Shown: positions 16,781 through 25,315 of the stretch, one piece after another
Numbering within the stretch: position 1 is the stretch's first letter
Layout of the letters: each line of letters starts with the position of its first letter
Assembly (NCBI GenBank): GCA_035326705.1
Contig: DAOLES010000003.1
Coordinates: 62,001-126,000 of the forward strand
Source of the DNA: Oligoflexia bacterium
GTDB taxonomy: Bacteria > Bdellovibrionota_G > JALEGL01
Reading direction: 5' to 3'
Length of the DNA stretch: 64,000 nt
The notes under the pieces: model-generated
Seen by the model: only the letters and a program-made list of their open reading frames with translations
Databases searched by the model: none
Told to the model about the DNA's origin: nothing
Position numbers and translations under genes: made by a program

Positions 16781-17514
16781 AATTGCATTGCATCCCATCT
16801 AAAACTCTGACTTTTGGGCTCGTGCCCAAGGGTATACACCATAAACCTATGCATCAGCTGACCCAGTAAACGTATATCTTGCTCACTATAAATCACATGG
16901 TTGTCATTGTTCATCATCTGCGCTTGTGCTGGATTAATCCACATTCCTTGTCCAGCCACAAAACACTGTTTGCATAAAGTTCCACCTTTTTCAAATGAAA
17001 AGTAAAATCGTTCTTGCTGCTGTTCTTTTGCACAATGTACACAGTTGTATATATGCGGCCTGTAACCCAACATGGACAATAGTTCAAAATCCATTTTAAG
17101 ATAATCTATATTATTTTTGCAATCACCATTGGCTACTTGGTTTAGAGTTTGCTCCCACCATAAAAAAATAGTTTCTTGTTTTTGTTCATCTGCCAAAAGT
17201 TTTTTTAAACACTCAGACAAATAACTCATACTTGCCAAAGCTTTTAAGTCAGACCGTAAAGGGTAAAAAGCATTGAGCAATTGCGTTTTTTCTAAACGCC
17301 ACAAAAAACTGCTTTTAGATTTAGGTGGTTTAAGCTGCACATGCAAGTAAGAAAAAAGATCTATACCTCCTGAAAATCTTTTTTTACTTTTTTTTGCTGA
17401 CATGGCAAATGCAGAAATTTTACCAAAGTCCTTGGTTAGCAGTGAAATAATCATATCATTTTCACCATAAACGCTGCTGGATAAAACAATGGCTTGGGTT
17501 TTTTCTTCAGTCAT
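16777..17514 (-). CDS. recO: DNA repair protein RecO
   Basis: 245 residues. RecO loads RecA at SSB-coated gaps with RecF/RecR. N-terminal OB domain opens TEEKTQAIVLSSSVYGENDM and continues ISLLTKDFGKISAFA. A helical middle follows, then a four-Cys zinc site CVHC and CKQC. The start overlaps the nadK end by 8 bp and the stop overlaps mazG, so it is tightly embedded in the NAD operon. Nothing unusual in length. Confidence 0.9.
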   Translation of the reverse strand: MTEEKTQAIVLSSSVYGENDMIISLLTKDFGKISAFAMSAKKSKKRFSGGIDLFSYLHVQLKPPKSKSSFLWRLEKTQLLNAFYPLRSDLKALASMSYLSECLKKLLADEQKQETIFLWWEQTLNQVANGDCKNNIDYLKMDFELLSMLGYRPHIYNCVHCAKEQQQERFYFSFEKGGTLCKQCFVAGQGMWINPAQAQMMNNDNHVIYSEQDIRLLGQLMHRFMVYTLGHEPKSQSFRWDAMQL

Positions 17515-18436
17515 TAGCCCGTCTTTTTAAACTTGTTTCAAGATCAAATTGATGGCGTCTATCACTATCATATGCAAAAACTTTTAATTTTTTTGGATGC
17601 ATTTGGATGGTTAACTCATGACCATTTTTAAAAGGAATTTTTATATGTGCTCCATCAAAAAAAATAACTCCTTGTCGCATTTTTGAGATAACTTTTAAGG
17701 ATTCTTTTTTACCTAGGACCGCTCTTGATGGTTTTCGTTTTTCTAAAGGTGCATGGTAGTTTTCACGCACATAAAACATGAACTTCTCATCTTCAAGTGG
17801 TAGGACTTCCCCCCCGGTACTCCGCATAGCTCCAGTTGAGCCTGCTGCTGAGGAAACCCATAGTCCTGAAGATTTATAACTGTATTTTTTTTTACCAAAC
17901 TCTAAATCAAAGCGGGACGTTTCAGCTGGGTTAAGACTTGTGATCAAACAATCATTGAGCACTGGTGGCATATAGTTATCGTTATTAAGGCACATTTGAA
18001 GACGAGAAATGTGGTACTGAGGAATACTTTTTTGCATGATTCCTTTTAATGTTTTTTTTAATCGTTTCACATCAATGGCACAATACATTCCTACACTTCT
18101 CTTTGGATCTGAATTGACACCTAACATTGGTTTTTTAATGGTGTGCCTTGCGGCATCCAAAAATGTACCATCTCCACCAATGGTTAAAATGAGGTCTGCC
18201 CAAGCTTCATTGAATTTTTTTGCTCTATGGATAAATTTGGATTGAATATTTAATTGACTTAGCACTTGGCGTGCTTGCTCTATGCTTTTATAATGGGCTT
18301 CATGACTTGGAATAAACTGCGCCACCGAAGGGTGTTTTTGTTCTAACAAATTTAAAAAATGCGGGTCTTTTTTTTCTAAAGCATACAACTCATAGCTGCT
18401 CTTTTTATAAACCACAATAACTCGCTTAATATCCAT
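17507..18436 (-). CDS. nadK: NAD kinase (ATP-NAD kinase), divergent loop like mitochondrial NADK2
   Basis: 309 residues. It phosphorylates NAD to NADP. The GGDGT motif lies at 87-91 (TIGGDGTFLDAARH) with the catalytic Asp89. Where most bacterial enzymes have GVNxGxLGFL, this one has GVNSDPKRSVG (106-116), a DPxRSxG loop that I recall from the mitochondrial NADK2 branch. The substrate region is also short: SSGLWVSSAAGSTGAM is present. It follows nadE by 6 bp, so both steps, NAD synthesis and NAD to NADP, are made from one message. Confidence 0.9.
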   Translation of the reverse strand: MDIKRVIVVYKKSSYELYALEKKDPHFLNLLEQKHPSVAQFIPSHEAHYKSIEQARQVLSQLNIQSKFIHRAKKFNEAWADLILTIGGDGTFLDAARHTIKKPMLGVNSDPKRSVGMYCAIDVKRLKKTLKGIMQKSIPQYHISRLQMCLNNDNYMPPVLNDCLITSLNPAETSRFDLEFGKKKYSYKSSGLWVSSAAGSTGAMRSTGGEVLPLEDEKFMFYVRENYHAPLEKRKPSRAVLGKKESLKVISKMRQGVIFFDGAHIKIPFKNGHELTIQMHPKKLKVFAYDSDRRHQFDLETSLKRRAND

Positions 18437-18442
18437 ATATGT

Positions 18443-20065
18443 TTATCCAATGGCAATATTATGTCTACGACCAATTCCAAATGCTTTTTGAGAAACTTTT
18501 ATAATGGGCGGAGCTTGTCTACGTTTAAACTCACTGCCATTAACCAAACCAACTATTTTTTTAACCACTTCAATATCATAGCCTTGATCAACAATGTCTT
18601 TTACTGACTGCAACTGTTCTAAATACAAATACAACACTTTGTCTAAAATATCATAATGTGGCAAGCTGTCAGAGTCTTTTTGATCCTGCCTTAACTCTGC
18701 TGATGGGGCTCTTTCAATAATAACTTGTGGAATTATTTCTTGCTGTTTGTTACACCACCGGGCCAAATCATAAACCTGATGTTTGTATAAATCACCAATT
18801 ACAGACAATCCGCCAATCAAATCACCATATAAAGTAGAATAGCCTACAGCCAACTCGGATTTATTGCTGGTGTTTAAAACCATTCCTCCAAATTTATTGC
18901 TGTATGCCATCAACAAGGTTCCTCTTATTCTTGCTTGAATATTTTCTTCGGTGACATTGACTTGTTGGCCTAAAAAAATCTGTTCTAAACTCTGCTCAAA
19001 ACTTGTTCTTAAGCCATCAATGGCAATTGTGTTTAACGCTATGCCAAGGTTTTTACACAAGTCCTCAGCCCCTTCTTGTGAAATCTGAGCTGAGTATTGC
19101 GATGGCATGTAGATTGGCGTCACATTTTCTTTGCCCAAAGCTTCACATGCAATAGCCAAAACTAAGGCTGAATCAATCCCACCAGATAAACCAATAATTG
19201 CTTTGGATTGATGGGTTTTAGTAAAAAAATCTTTTACGCCCATACACAATGCTTGCCATAATATTTGCACGGGTTCTGAATAAGTTGTTTGAATAGGACT
19301 TAAACTCTTTTTTTCCAGGTCAAAACTAGAAAACCCTTCCGTAAATTTAGAAGACTGTTGCACTATCTCACCTTGGGCAGAAACAACCGTACTTTCTCCA
19401 TCAAATAATATTTCATCATTGCCTCCAACCAAGTTAACATAAACCATGGGGCAATTCAGTTTTTTTACGGCTCTTTGAAGTACTTGTTGCCTAATCTTTT
19501 CTTTACCAACGTAATACGGTGAAGCTGAAATATTCACCAACAGATCAACTTTTTCTTCTTCTAATTGATCTAAAGGATCACTCTCATATTTAAAATGCTT
19601 CTCTTCTACAAAATCTTCCCAGATATCTTCACAAATCAAAACGGCAATTTTTTTATCTTTATAATTAAACACCAATGGCTGGCTATGATCTGGTGAAAAG
19701 TAGCGCCGCTCATCAAACACATCATAATTGGGTAATAAGCTCTTATGCGCAATATGCTGAATTTTTCCTTCTCCCATAACATACGCAGCGTTATAAATTG
19801 CAGAAGATGTTTTGTGTGGAGCCCCAACAATAAACCACATGTTTCCACTGTTTTGAGCCAAGCTTTCTAAATGCACTTGAACCACATTTAAAAAGCCAGA
19901 TGAAAAACTTGCGTCTGTTAGAGGGTAGCCCGTCAAACTTAACTCTGGAAAAACACATAAATCAATATTTTCATTGCCTGCTTTTTCCAGCATTGAGATT
20001 ATTTTGTCTTTGTTGAAAACCACGTTGTTAACACATGTATTGATTTGGGCAATGCCTATACGCAT
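18443..20065 (-). CDS. nadE: Glutamine-dependent NAD+ synthetase
   Basis: 540 residues, the final step of NAD synthesis (NaAD + Gln + ATP to NAD). An N-terminal nitrilase-type glutaminase domain has the triad Glu41 (FPELSLTGY), Lys108 (HKSLLPNYDVF) and Cys145 (VLICEDIWED). A C-terminal synthetase domain has the PP-loop GLSGGIDSA at about 292-300. The domain order is the usual glutamine-type. First gene of nadE-nadK-recO-mazG. Its promoter ends 8 nt before the ATG; AAGG within it is a weak ribosome site. Confidence 0.96.
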   Translation of the reverse strand: MRIGIAQINTCVNNVVFNKDKIISMLEKAGNENIDLCVFPELSLTGYPLTDASFSSGFLNVVQVHLESLAQNSGNMWFIVGAPHKTSSAIYNAAYVMGEGKIQHIAHKSLLPNYDVFDERRYFSPDHSQPLVFNYKDKKIAVLICEDIWEDFVEEKHFKYESDPLDQLEEEKVDLLVNISASPYYVGKEKIRQQVLQRAVKKLNCPMVYVNLVGGNDEILFDGESTVVSAQGEIVQQSSKFTEGFSSFDLEKKSLSPIQTTYSEPVQILWQALCMGVKDFFTKTHQSKAIIGLSGGIDSALVLAIACEALGKENVTPIYMPSQYSAQISQEGAEDLCKNLGIALNTIAIDGLRTSFEQSLEQIFLGQQVNVTEENIQARIRGTLLMAYSNKFGGMVLNTSNKSELAVGYSTLYGDLIGGLSVIGDLYKHQVYDLARWCNKQQEIIPQVIIERAPSAELRQDQKDSDSLPHYDILDKVLYLYLEQLQSVKDIVDQGYDIEVVKKIVGLVNGSEFKRRQAPPIIKVSQKAFGIGRRHNIAIG

Positions 20066-20073
20066 GATAAGAC

Positions 20074-20102
20074 CTTATACTCCAAGTCCACAGTTATATC
20101 AA
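20074..20102 (-). promoter_or_regulatory. Sigma70-like promoter of the nadE operon
   Basis: Minus strand TTGATA (20102-20097), 17-bp spacer, TATAAG (20079-20074), then 8 nt to the nadE ATG. The near-consensus boxes and short distance imply a leader of 0-2 nt. Confidence 0.65.
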
Positions 20103-20128
20103 ACAAGCAATGTGGTTAATCACGCTTC

Positions 20129-20443
20129 TTACTTAACTTTAATCATCGTTTTAAGTTTATTAAATTTTTTTTCCCCTATCCCCTCAACATATTTTAAGTC
20201 ATCAATATGATTAAATTGTTTTATTTTACGGCGCTCGACAATGCGTATAGCAAGCGTTCTACCAATTCCAGGTAGGTATTCCAAATCTTTTAAACTGGCC
20301 GTATTAAGGTTAACCAAATAAGCTTTTTGATGAACCCCTTTATCTTGTTTTATAGGCGTGGAATTCTGCCCATAAACAATAGGCTCTTGCACCATATGTG
20401 TTAATGCCAATAATGCCAACAGTGATGTATTGTATACTTTCAT
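20129..20443 (-). CDS. ComEA-like secreted helix-hairpin-helix protein
   Basis: 104 residues. Hydrophobic N-terminal segment (signal-like, ending near VYGQN), then the ComEA-type double helix-hairpin-helix fold: VNLNTASLKDLEYLPGIG (about 45-62), then DDLKYVEGIGEKKFNKL. ComEA binds incoming DNA in the periplasm during natural transformation; small secreted copies occur widely. Good ribosome site AAGGAGG upstream of ATG 20443. No comEC or type-IV pilus genes nearby, so a role in competence is inferred only from the fold. Confidence 0.8.
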   Translation of the reverse strand: MKVYNTSLLALLALTHMVQEPIVYGQNSTPIKQDKGVHQKAYLVNLNTASLKDLEYLPGIGRTLAIRIVERRKIKQFNHIDDLKYVEGIGEKKFNKLKTMIKVK

Positions 20444-20499
20444 TTGATCCTCCTTAGATTATTTAATGCGCTCTAGGAGTGTTCAATTTTTATACCAAA

Positions 20500-20637
20500 A
20501 AAAATTATGATTTTTCAATAGCTTCTATGGCTTTTTCTCCATACAAGTGACTGATTGTAGGACGGGTATCCTATACCTGGTCACCCCTTCTATTTCTAGG
20601 TAATGGGTTTAGACTGTTCCCCTGGCAGCGAGAACAA
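20500..20637 (-). ncRNA. Structured intergenic segment, possibly a small RNA
   Basis: On the minus strand, just after the stop at 20638, are several inverted pairs: GTTCTC/GGGAAC around GCTGCCAG, GGTAT/ATACC, and GTGAC/GTCAC enclosing them. The segment ends in a run of eight T (about 20497-20505). It has no long ORF; a stretch of about 19 codons near its 3' end is open but lacks a start. It might be a 6S-type or other small RNA, a long terminator, or a leader of the ComEA-like gene. I do not recognise a family. Confidence 0.35.
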
Positions 20638-21630
20638 TTAACCTCTTGGATCATTGTATTTTGCTGGCACAGCCTTAGGCATAGGCTCTGCTTCTGGTTC
20701 AAAACAATCTAAAACTTCATCAGGTAAATCTTCTTCTTTTAAATTGTTTTCACGTTGTAGTGCGTGGTATTTAAAATATCCCATAGTGTGCAACTGTAAA
20801 ATAGTGCTAAAACTATACAATATATCTTTATATGCATACTGGATATAAACATCCCGCGAGTTCTTGATTCTTGCAAACAGTATTTCAATAACCAGCTCTT
20901 CATTGTTAACCAATTCCTGAGCAACAGTATTGAGGTCCCACTCTCCAGATGCGTTTTGAAAAGCTCTTGCAATATTTGAGTTTTGAACATGTCCATCCAT
21001 CACAAAACTTAAGGCGGTAAAGATACCGAACTCCGCTATCCCCACTGTTGAAAATATCCAATGATCTCTGCCGTTGCGTGGAGCATTATCTGGTTGTTGC
21101 CCCTCTTCTTCCAAAATTCTATTTTCTTCTAAAATTTTAAAAAAATAAGTCAGATCATTTCTAGCAATGGCTTCTGATCGCGCATATTTATCTGTGGCAA
21201 CAAATGTGGGTGTCTGTATATACCCATCGGGCCCAACATCATTTTCACCCAGATCAGGAAAAAAACCATTTACCCCTAAAGGCAACAACCTGCGCTTGGC
21301 CAGCCAGTCTTGAGCCATGTCTTTGCTTTGATCATCATGGTATTCATAACATAGGATATAGCGACCCGAGTCAGCAAGAACACCATATTTACGAGCCATC
21401 GCTTCAATATGACGTTGATGACGATTAATAACATCAAGATTACAATGACGCCGCCAATTTTTATCCGTTCCTTCTAAAAATGATTGTAGAAGCAGTTTTT
21501 TTTGATGTGCTTTAGCTCTAGCAATACCGTGAATCGCTGGCGCTTGAGAAAAGCTTACAAACGAAAACAATAAACAAGAACACAAGCCTAATTTAAAAAT
21601 GTTTTGTTTTAATGTGTAAGGTCCCCTCAC
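20638..21630 (-). CDS. Secreted protein of unknown function, 330 residues
   Basis: Signal-like N-terminus (NIFKLGLCSCLLFSFVSFSQ). The mature part is soluble, mixed alpha, acidic at its C-terminus (about 300-330, EPEAEPMPKAVP). Two Cys lie in the middle part (RHCNLD and YILCYEY) and one near the end. I recognise no domain. The start is uncertain: GTG at 21630 has no ribosome site and the next ATG is too deep (about residue 78). It is flanked by a possible small RNA downstream and by tRNA-Ser(GGA) on the opposite strand upstream. Confidence 0.6.
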   Translation of the reverse strand: MRGPYTLKQNIFKLGLCSCLLFSFVSFSQAPAIHGIARAKAHQKKLLLQSFLEGTDKNWRRHCNLDVINRHQRHIEAMARKYGVLADSGRYILCYEYHDDQSKDMAQDWLAKRRLLPLGVNGFFPDLGENDVGPDGYIQTPTFVATDKYARSEAIARNDLTYFFKILEENRILEEEGQQPDNAPRNGRDHWIFSTVGIAEFGIFTALSFVMDGHVQNSNIARAFQNASGEWDLNTVAQELVNNEELVIEILFARIKNSRDVYIQYAYKDILYSFSTILQLHTMGYFKYHALQRENNLKEEDLPDEVLDCFEPEAEPMPKAVPAKYNDPRG

Positions 21631-21775
21631 GCTAAATATTAAGTTACACAGTTATGATTTTGATGCAAATAAATCGCACGCCCTCACACACTTTTTTAGA
21701 CTCTTTTTATGCTTCATTCAGGGAGCTTGCTCAAATTGACTGACTGTTGTATATAGCGCAAACAAAAAAATATTA

Positions 21776-21870
21776 GGAGAGGTGTCCGAGTGGCCGAAGG
21801 AGCTCGCTTGGAAAGCGAGTAAACGGAGAGAACCTCCGTTTCGGGGGTTCGAATCCCCCTCTCTCCGCCA
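21776..21870 (+). tRNA. tRNA-Ser (anticodon GGA), CCA encoded
   Basis: Class II tRNA of 95 nt: acceptor GGAGAGG, D-arm, anticodon loop CTTGGAAAG with GGA, long variable arm ACGGAGAGAACCTCCGT, T-arm GGTTCGAATCC, acceptor 3' strand TCTCTCC, discriminator G and CCA. The G-T at the last acceptor pair is allowed. A repeat copying its last 14 nt follows. Confidence 0.97.
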
Positions 21871-22079
21871 TTTTTTGACTATTCCTACTCATTGTTAAAT
21901 CAAACCATTTAGCTTACCCTTTAATCCGTTTTAGAGGGATTCGAACCTCGCGCCTTTGGCGCGGTTCGTTTGTCTATTTGGCTCGCTACGCGAGCATGGC
22001 CCTCTCTCCGCCATTTTTTTCACTAACCCTACTCAGCATTAAATCAAATTATTTAGCTTACCCTTTAATCTTTTTTAAC
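21857..22079 (+). repeat. tRNA-Ser(GGA) distal repeat, 143-bp period, about 1.5 copies
   Basis: The last 14 nt of the tRNA, CCCTCTCTCCGCCA (21857-21870), recur exactly at 22000-22013. The T run and about 62 bp that follow are also duplicated (21871-21935 and 22014-22079), about 85% identical by eye. Between the copies lies a core of about 65 bp. AGAGGG (21933-21938) can pair with CCCTCT (22000-22005). Inside are hairpin 1 (21942-21968, CGAAC..GTTCG with CGCGCC/GGCGCG) and hairpin 2 (21981-21995, GCTCGC TAC GCGAGC), giving a three-way junction. No protein is encoded. Confidence 0.85.
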
Positions 22080-22100
22080 GATTAAATGTATTCAATAGCT

Positions 22101-23720
22101 TTATTCAAAATATGCTGCAATCGTTTCATTCATCGTTTCAACATCACACCTAGATACCAATTGTTCTCTTTCACAATAGGTATTCAATACTTTTATTATG
22201 AACTTAATTAAATGATCTTGATCAAGCTCTTTGCTTTTTAATGCAGTTTTAAACTTTCTATGCTTTAAAAAACTAGCTTGGATTGCTTCTTGTAAGGCCG
22301 TCCTTTTCTCTTCAAAGTCTACAAACCATAATTGACTAGAATTGTAGACTCCATTTAGCTGTTCATGTGATAATTGTTGTGGATAATTGATTGCAAATTG
22401 TTTTTCATAGTTTCTAAGATAGCTTTTTTCATCCTCTAAATACAATTCAAGATCTGGCTTAATCCCTTTAGGAGAAGTGCCTTTAGGACCAAAAAACTTG
22501 TATTGGGTCAACCAAAACGCCAAAGGACCCACCAAGTAGGACTCTGCCGCTGTTGTCTTACCACTGCTTCTTTGTCCTACAACTACACCTAATCCTAAAT
22601 CCTGCACCGCCATGGCTACAATTTCTGCACCCGATGATGAAACTGGACTGGTATACACCAGCAAAGTTTTATTGATTGCTGGCTCTTGCCATGAACGCTG
22701 AATACTTCCTTGTTTTCTTATTAGCATTCGTTCAGGTAAACTTTCATAGCCTTGTCTATCAAAAAAGCTGGCCATAAGAATATCTTGCTCTTCTAAAGCA
22801 ATAAAGGGTTCAAGAATGTGTTCAAATTCTGCTCTTATTCCACCCAGCGTATTACGAAAATCATAAACAACACTATCATAGCTGTTTTGATATTCACTGA
22901 GTATGCTTAATAAACTATCAGAAGCATCCATACCTAATTCATGACTAAACCTGACCCATAAAACCCTATCTTGTAAGCTAACTTTACCAAAACGATGGGG
23001 TCTACTAAAAACACTCTTATTTTCTTGTTGTGAAACTGTTTGTGAAGATGGGCTATTTTGTCCATCAATAAGATTAGAAGCTCGAGCATAACTCGCGCTA
23101 TCAAAAGTAAACCATGAGTTTGGATCAAGAACTTGTGCTATGCCATGCAAAAGAGCGGCATATTTATAAGCGTCTACTTCATGTTGAAAAATTTCTTTTG
23201 CCCTACTTTGCCGAAAAACATGTTCTTCCAGCCAGCTAAAATAGTTCTCATCAACTTCTATTTTTCCTGTTTCTTCATCTCTGTTTACAGGAAGGTACTG
23301 GTCAGGCTGTGGATGGTTTTGATTTATGTATTGAATGACATTAGGAAAACTTTCACGATCAAAAAATGCTCTAAACCTAGACTCTAGATAGGTTTTCTCT
23401 TCTTGATTGATGCTTGCATACAAGTCAAAACTATTGAGTGTGCCGTTAATAAGAACTTGATTAAGCTCTTCTAGTGAACGCAGTTTAAAATGATGCTTAT
23501 CAATTGCATCCATTATTACATTGATCTCTTTTTTCCATGGAATAACTTTAATGCTATGATCCATAGAGTTATACGAATACTCAGAGCTGACTGCGTTTAA
23601 ATGAGAAGATGTTGTACTTGTTTCATTTGCAACCCTAACCCCAGCAATAGGCTCTGACTGACCAAATACGACTTGGACCATAAACAAAATCATTAAACAC
23701 GTATATTTCCCCCTACACAT
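22101..23720 (-). CDS. Secreted S41-type (tail-specific protease-like) serine peptidase
   Basis: 539 residues from ATG 23720. Signal-like MILFMVQVVFGQ near the N-terminus. The protease core lies in the C-terminal half: YDFRNTLGGI corresponds to the DLRNNPGG segment, SPVSSSGAEI holds the nucleophile Ser, and GQRSSGKTTAAE the catalytic Lys, as in CtpA/Prc family dyads. No clear PDZ domain is visible, unlike typical Prc. ATG at 23720 fits a promoter ending 7 nt upstream (AATAGA, 17 bp from TTGATT). An upstream in-frame extension to 23831 would bury the signal. ATG 23693 is another option, and its AGGGGG is too far. Substrate unknown. Confidence 0.78.
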   Translation of the reverse strand: MCRGKYTCLMILFMVQVVFGQSEPIAGVRVANETSTTSSHLNAVSSEYSYNSMDHSIKVIPWKKEINVIMDAIDKHHFKLRSLEELNQVLINGTLNSFDLYASINQEEKTYLESRFRAFFDRESFPNVIQYINQNHPQPDQYLPVNRDEETGKIEVDENYFSWLEEHVFRQSRAKEIFQHEVDAYKYAALLHGIAQVLDPNSWFTFDSASYARASNLIDGQNSPSSQTVSQQENKSVFSRPHRFGKVSLQDRVLWVRFSHELGMDASDSLLSILSEYQNSYDSVVYDFRNTLGGIRAEFEHILEPFIALEEQDILMASFFDRQGYESLPERMLIRKQGSIQRSWQEPAINKTLLVYTSPVSSSGAEIVAMAVQDLGLGVVVGQRSSGKTTAAESYLVGPLAFWLTQYKFFGPKGTSPKGIKPDLELYLEDEKSYLRNYEKQFAINYPQQLSHEQLNGVYNSSQLWFVDFEEKRTALQEAIQASFLKHRKFKTALKSKELDQDHLIKFIIKVLNTYCEREQLVSRCDVETMNETIAAYFE

Positions 23721-23869
23721 GTCATTTTCTATTGCATAAATATTATTGTTAATCAATAGGATTAATATTAATTTTTTTAATAGCTTTATATTGGTTAAAT
23801 TGAAACCAAAAAGTACCTGTGTTTCATACAAAACATGACCGACCTTTTATTTTTTGCTATTTTACTCCA

Positions 23870-24688
23870 ATGCTAAACAATCAATATAGTATTAAAAAAA
23901 TAAGCCTGTTTTTGTTTTTAAGTCTGTTTGTATCTGCATGTGTTGAAATCCCTGAAACTGGACAAAAAACATTGATGCTCACCACCCCTGCTGAAGAAAA
24001 GCAAATGGGTGAACAAGCCTATGCCGAAGTCATGAAAAAAGAAAAAATCAGCAAAGACCCTCGTCTCAATGGCATTCTAAAACGTGTAGGCAATGAAATT
24101 GCCCAAGAAGCCGCCCAACCTGACTTTAATTGGGAATTTAATATTATTGTCTCCGAGCAAGTGAATGCTTGGTGCATGCCCGGAGGTAAAGTTGCGTTTT
24201 ATACGGGTATTTTCCCTTATCTTAAAAATGAAGCCGGCATGGCCACAGTCATGGGGCATGAAGTTGCGCATGCTGTTTTAAGACATGCTGGACAACGCAT
24301 TTCTCAGCAGATGAAACAACAACTTGGCTTGGGTCTCCTCAGTGGAGCAACCTCAGGCCTGTTTAAAAACCCTGCTGCCCATGATCAAATCATGAATATC
24401 TTTGGTGCTGGATCAAATGTCGCTTTTGCTCTTCCGCACAGTAGAGAAAGTGAAACTGAAGCCGATGTGATTGGCTTAAAATATATGGCCAAAGCGGGTT
24501 ATGACCCAGAAGAAGCTTTACGTTTTTGGCAAAGGTTCTCTCAAGCAGGGGGGCAGGCTCCTCCAGAGTTTTTATCAACACACCCTGCAGGTGCAACAAG
24601 AATAAATACCATTAAAAGACTATTACCTGACGCAAAAAAGTACTATCAACAGGCCGAAAAAAAATATGGCCTAGGCCAAACGCTATAA
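23870..24688 (+). CDS. M48 family zinc metalloprotease lipoprotein
   Basis: 272 residues. Lipobox FVSAC (Cys24) after a hydrophobic segment. The zinc site HEVAH is at 130-134, and downstream SRESETEADVIGLKYM carries the third ligand Glu. This is the layout of periplasmic M48 quality-control proteases such as LoiP and BepA; there is no TPR tail, so it is nearer LoiP/YcaL. The start at 23870 is chosen because the -10-like TATTTT (23858-23863) ends 6 nt before it (ATGACC, 17 bp upstream), and because it leads straight into the signal. Divergent from the S41 gene. Confidence 0.88.
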   Translation: MLNNQYSIKKISLFLFLSLFVSACVEIPETGQKTLMLTTPAEEKQMGEQAYAEVMKKEKISKDPRLNGILKRVGNEIAQEAAQPDFNWEFNIIVSEQVNAWCMPGGKVAFYTGIFPYLKNEAGMATVMGHEVAHAVLRHAGQRISQQMKQQLGLGLLSGATSGLFKNPAAHDQIMNIFGAGSNVAFALPHSRESETEADVIGLKYMAKAGYDPEEALRFWQRFSQAGGQAPPEFLSTHPAGATRINTIKRLLPDAKKYYQQAEKKYGLGQTL

Positions 24689-24696
24689 AAAACAGT

Positions 24697-25311
24697 CTAC
24701 TCCATGGTCATCATTAAAAAACCGGTAAATGCTGCGTTACTGGGTGAGAGCCTTGCGTCTACCTGTTTTTTCATTTGGTCTAGGTGGCTGCGTATATTTT
24801 TATAAAATGACCAGCTGGGTAAAGGTTTATAAACCAGATCCAACTCAAAGTTATGAATAATTTTTTTGACGGTTGTCGGTTTAATAAAATATTCTTTTTT
24901 GGGTTTATAATACACTGGTAATGCCGTTAATATTGTCCATTTGGCTAATTTCACTTTTTCTAATTGATCTATAATAATTTCAAAGCCTAATTGCATTTTA
25001 CCATGTAAAAGTTGATACAAGCCTTGGCATAAAATCTGTTTGTCTTCATGATACATGCTTTTTAAATGGTCTCTCAACTTTGCTTTCTCAAAAACAGAAA
25101 CCATACTGGATTGACCTACAAGCTTTGTAAAATTTGCAATAAGTAGTTCTACATCATCAAAATTCTGTTTAGCAAAAGTAGATTTTACAAAATCCATCAT
25201 TTTGGGCATTTTATGTTTTTTAGCAATCTCTTGCATTTCCGGGTTTTCAAACCCGCCAGGGTAACGCATAAAAAACTGCTTTTCATAAGATTTTAATTTT
25301 TTAAGGTTCAT
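24697..25311 (-). CDS. Uncharacterised cytosolic protein, 204 residues
   Basis: No signal or membrane segment. Basic, helix-rich. Opens with YEKQFFMRYPGGFENPEM, a tract I have seen in conserved hypothetical proteins, then ADD helices and a YYKPKKEYFIKPTTVK region. It begins 4 bp after the stop of the Cds1-like gene and probably shares its message. Function unknown; the close coupling suggests a role with the PLP enzyme, but nothing in the sequence says what. Confidence 0.65.
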   Translation of the reverse strand: MNLKKLKSYEKQFFMRYPGGFENPEMQEIAKKHKMPKMMDFVKSTFAKQNFDDVELLIANFTKLVGQSSMVSVFEKAKLRDHLKSMYHEDKQILCQGLYQLLHGKMQLGFEIIIDQLEKVKLAKWTILTALPVYYKPKKEYFIKPTTVKKIIHNFELDLVYKPLPSWSFYKNIRSHLDQMKKQVDARLSPSNAAFTGFLMMTME

Positions 25312-25315
25312 TTTT

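Noticed and set aside
20520..20580. Remnant of a protein gene (short open stretch ending at TAA)
   Set aside because: Only about 19 codons, interrupted by a stop upstream and lacking a start; better explained as chance inside a structured segment.
21776..22079. Integration site of a genomic island at tRNA-Ser (att repeat)
   Set aside because: A direct repeat of a tRNA end suggests attL/attR, but only 143 bp separate the copies, no integrase is present, and the tail after the tRNA is also duplicated. The rtT-like model fits better.
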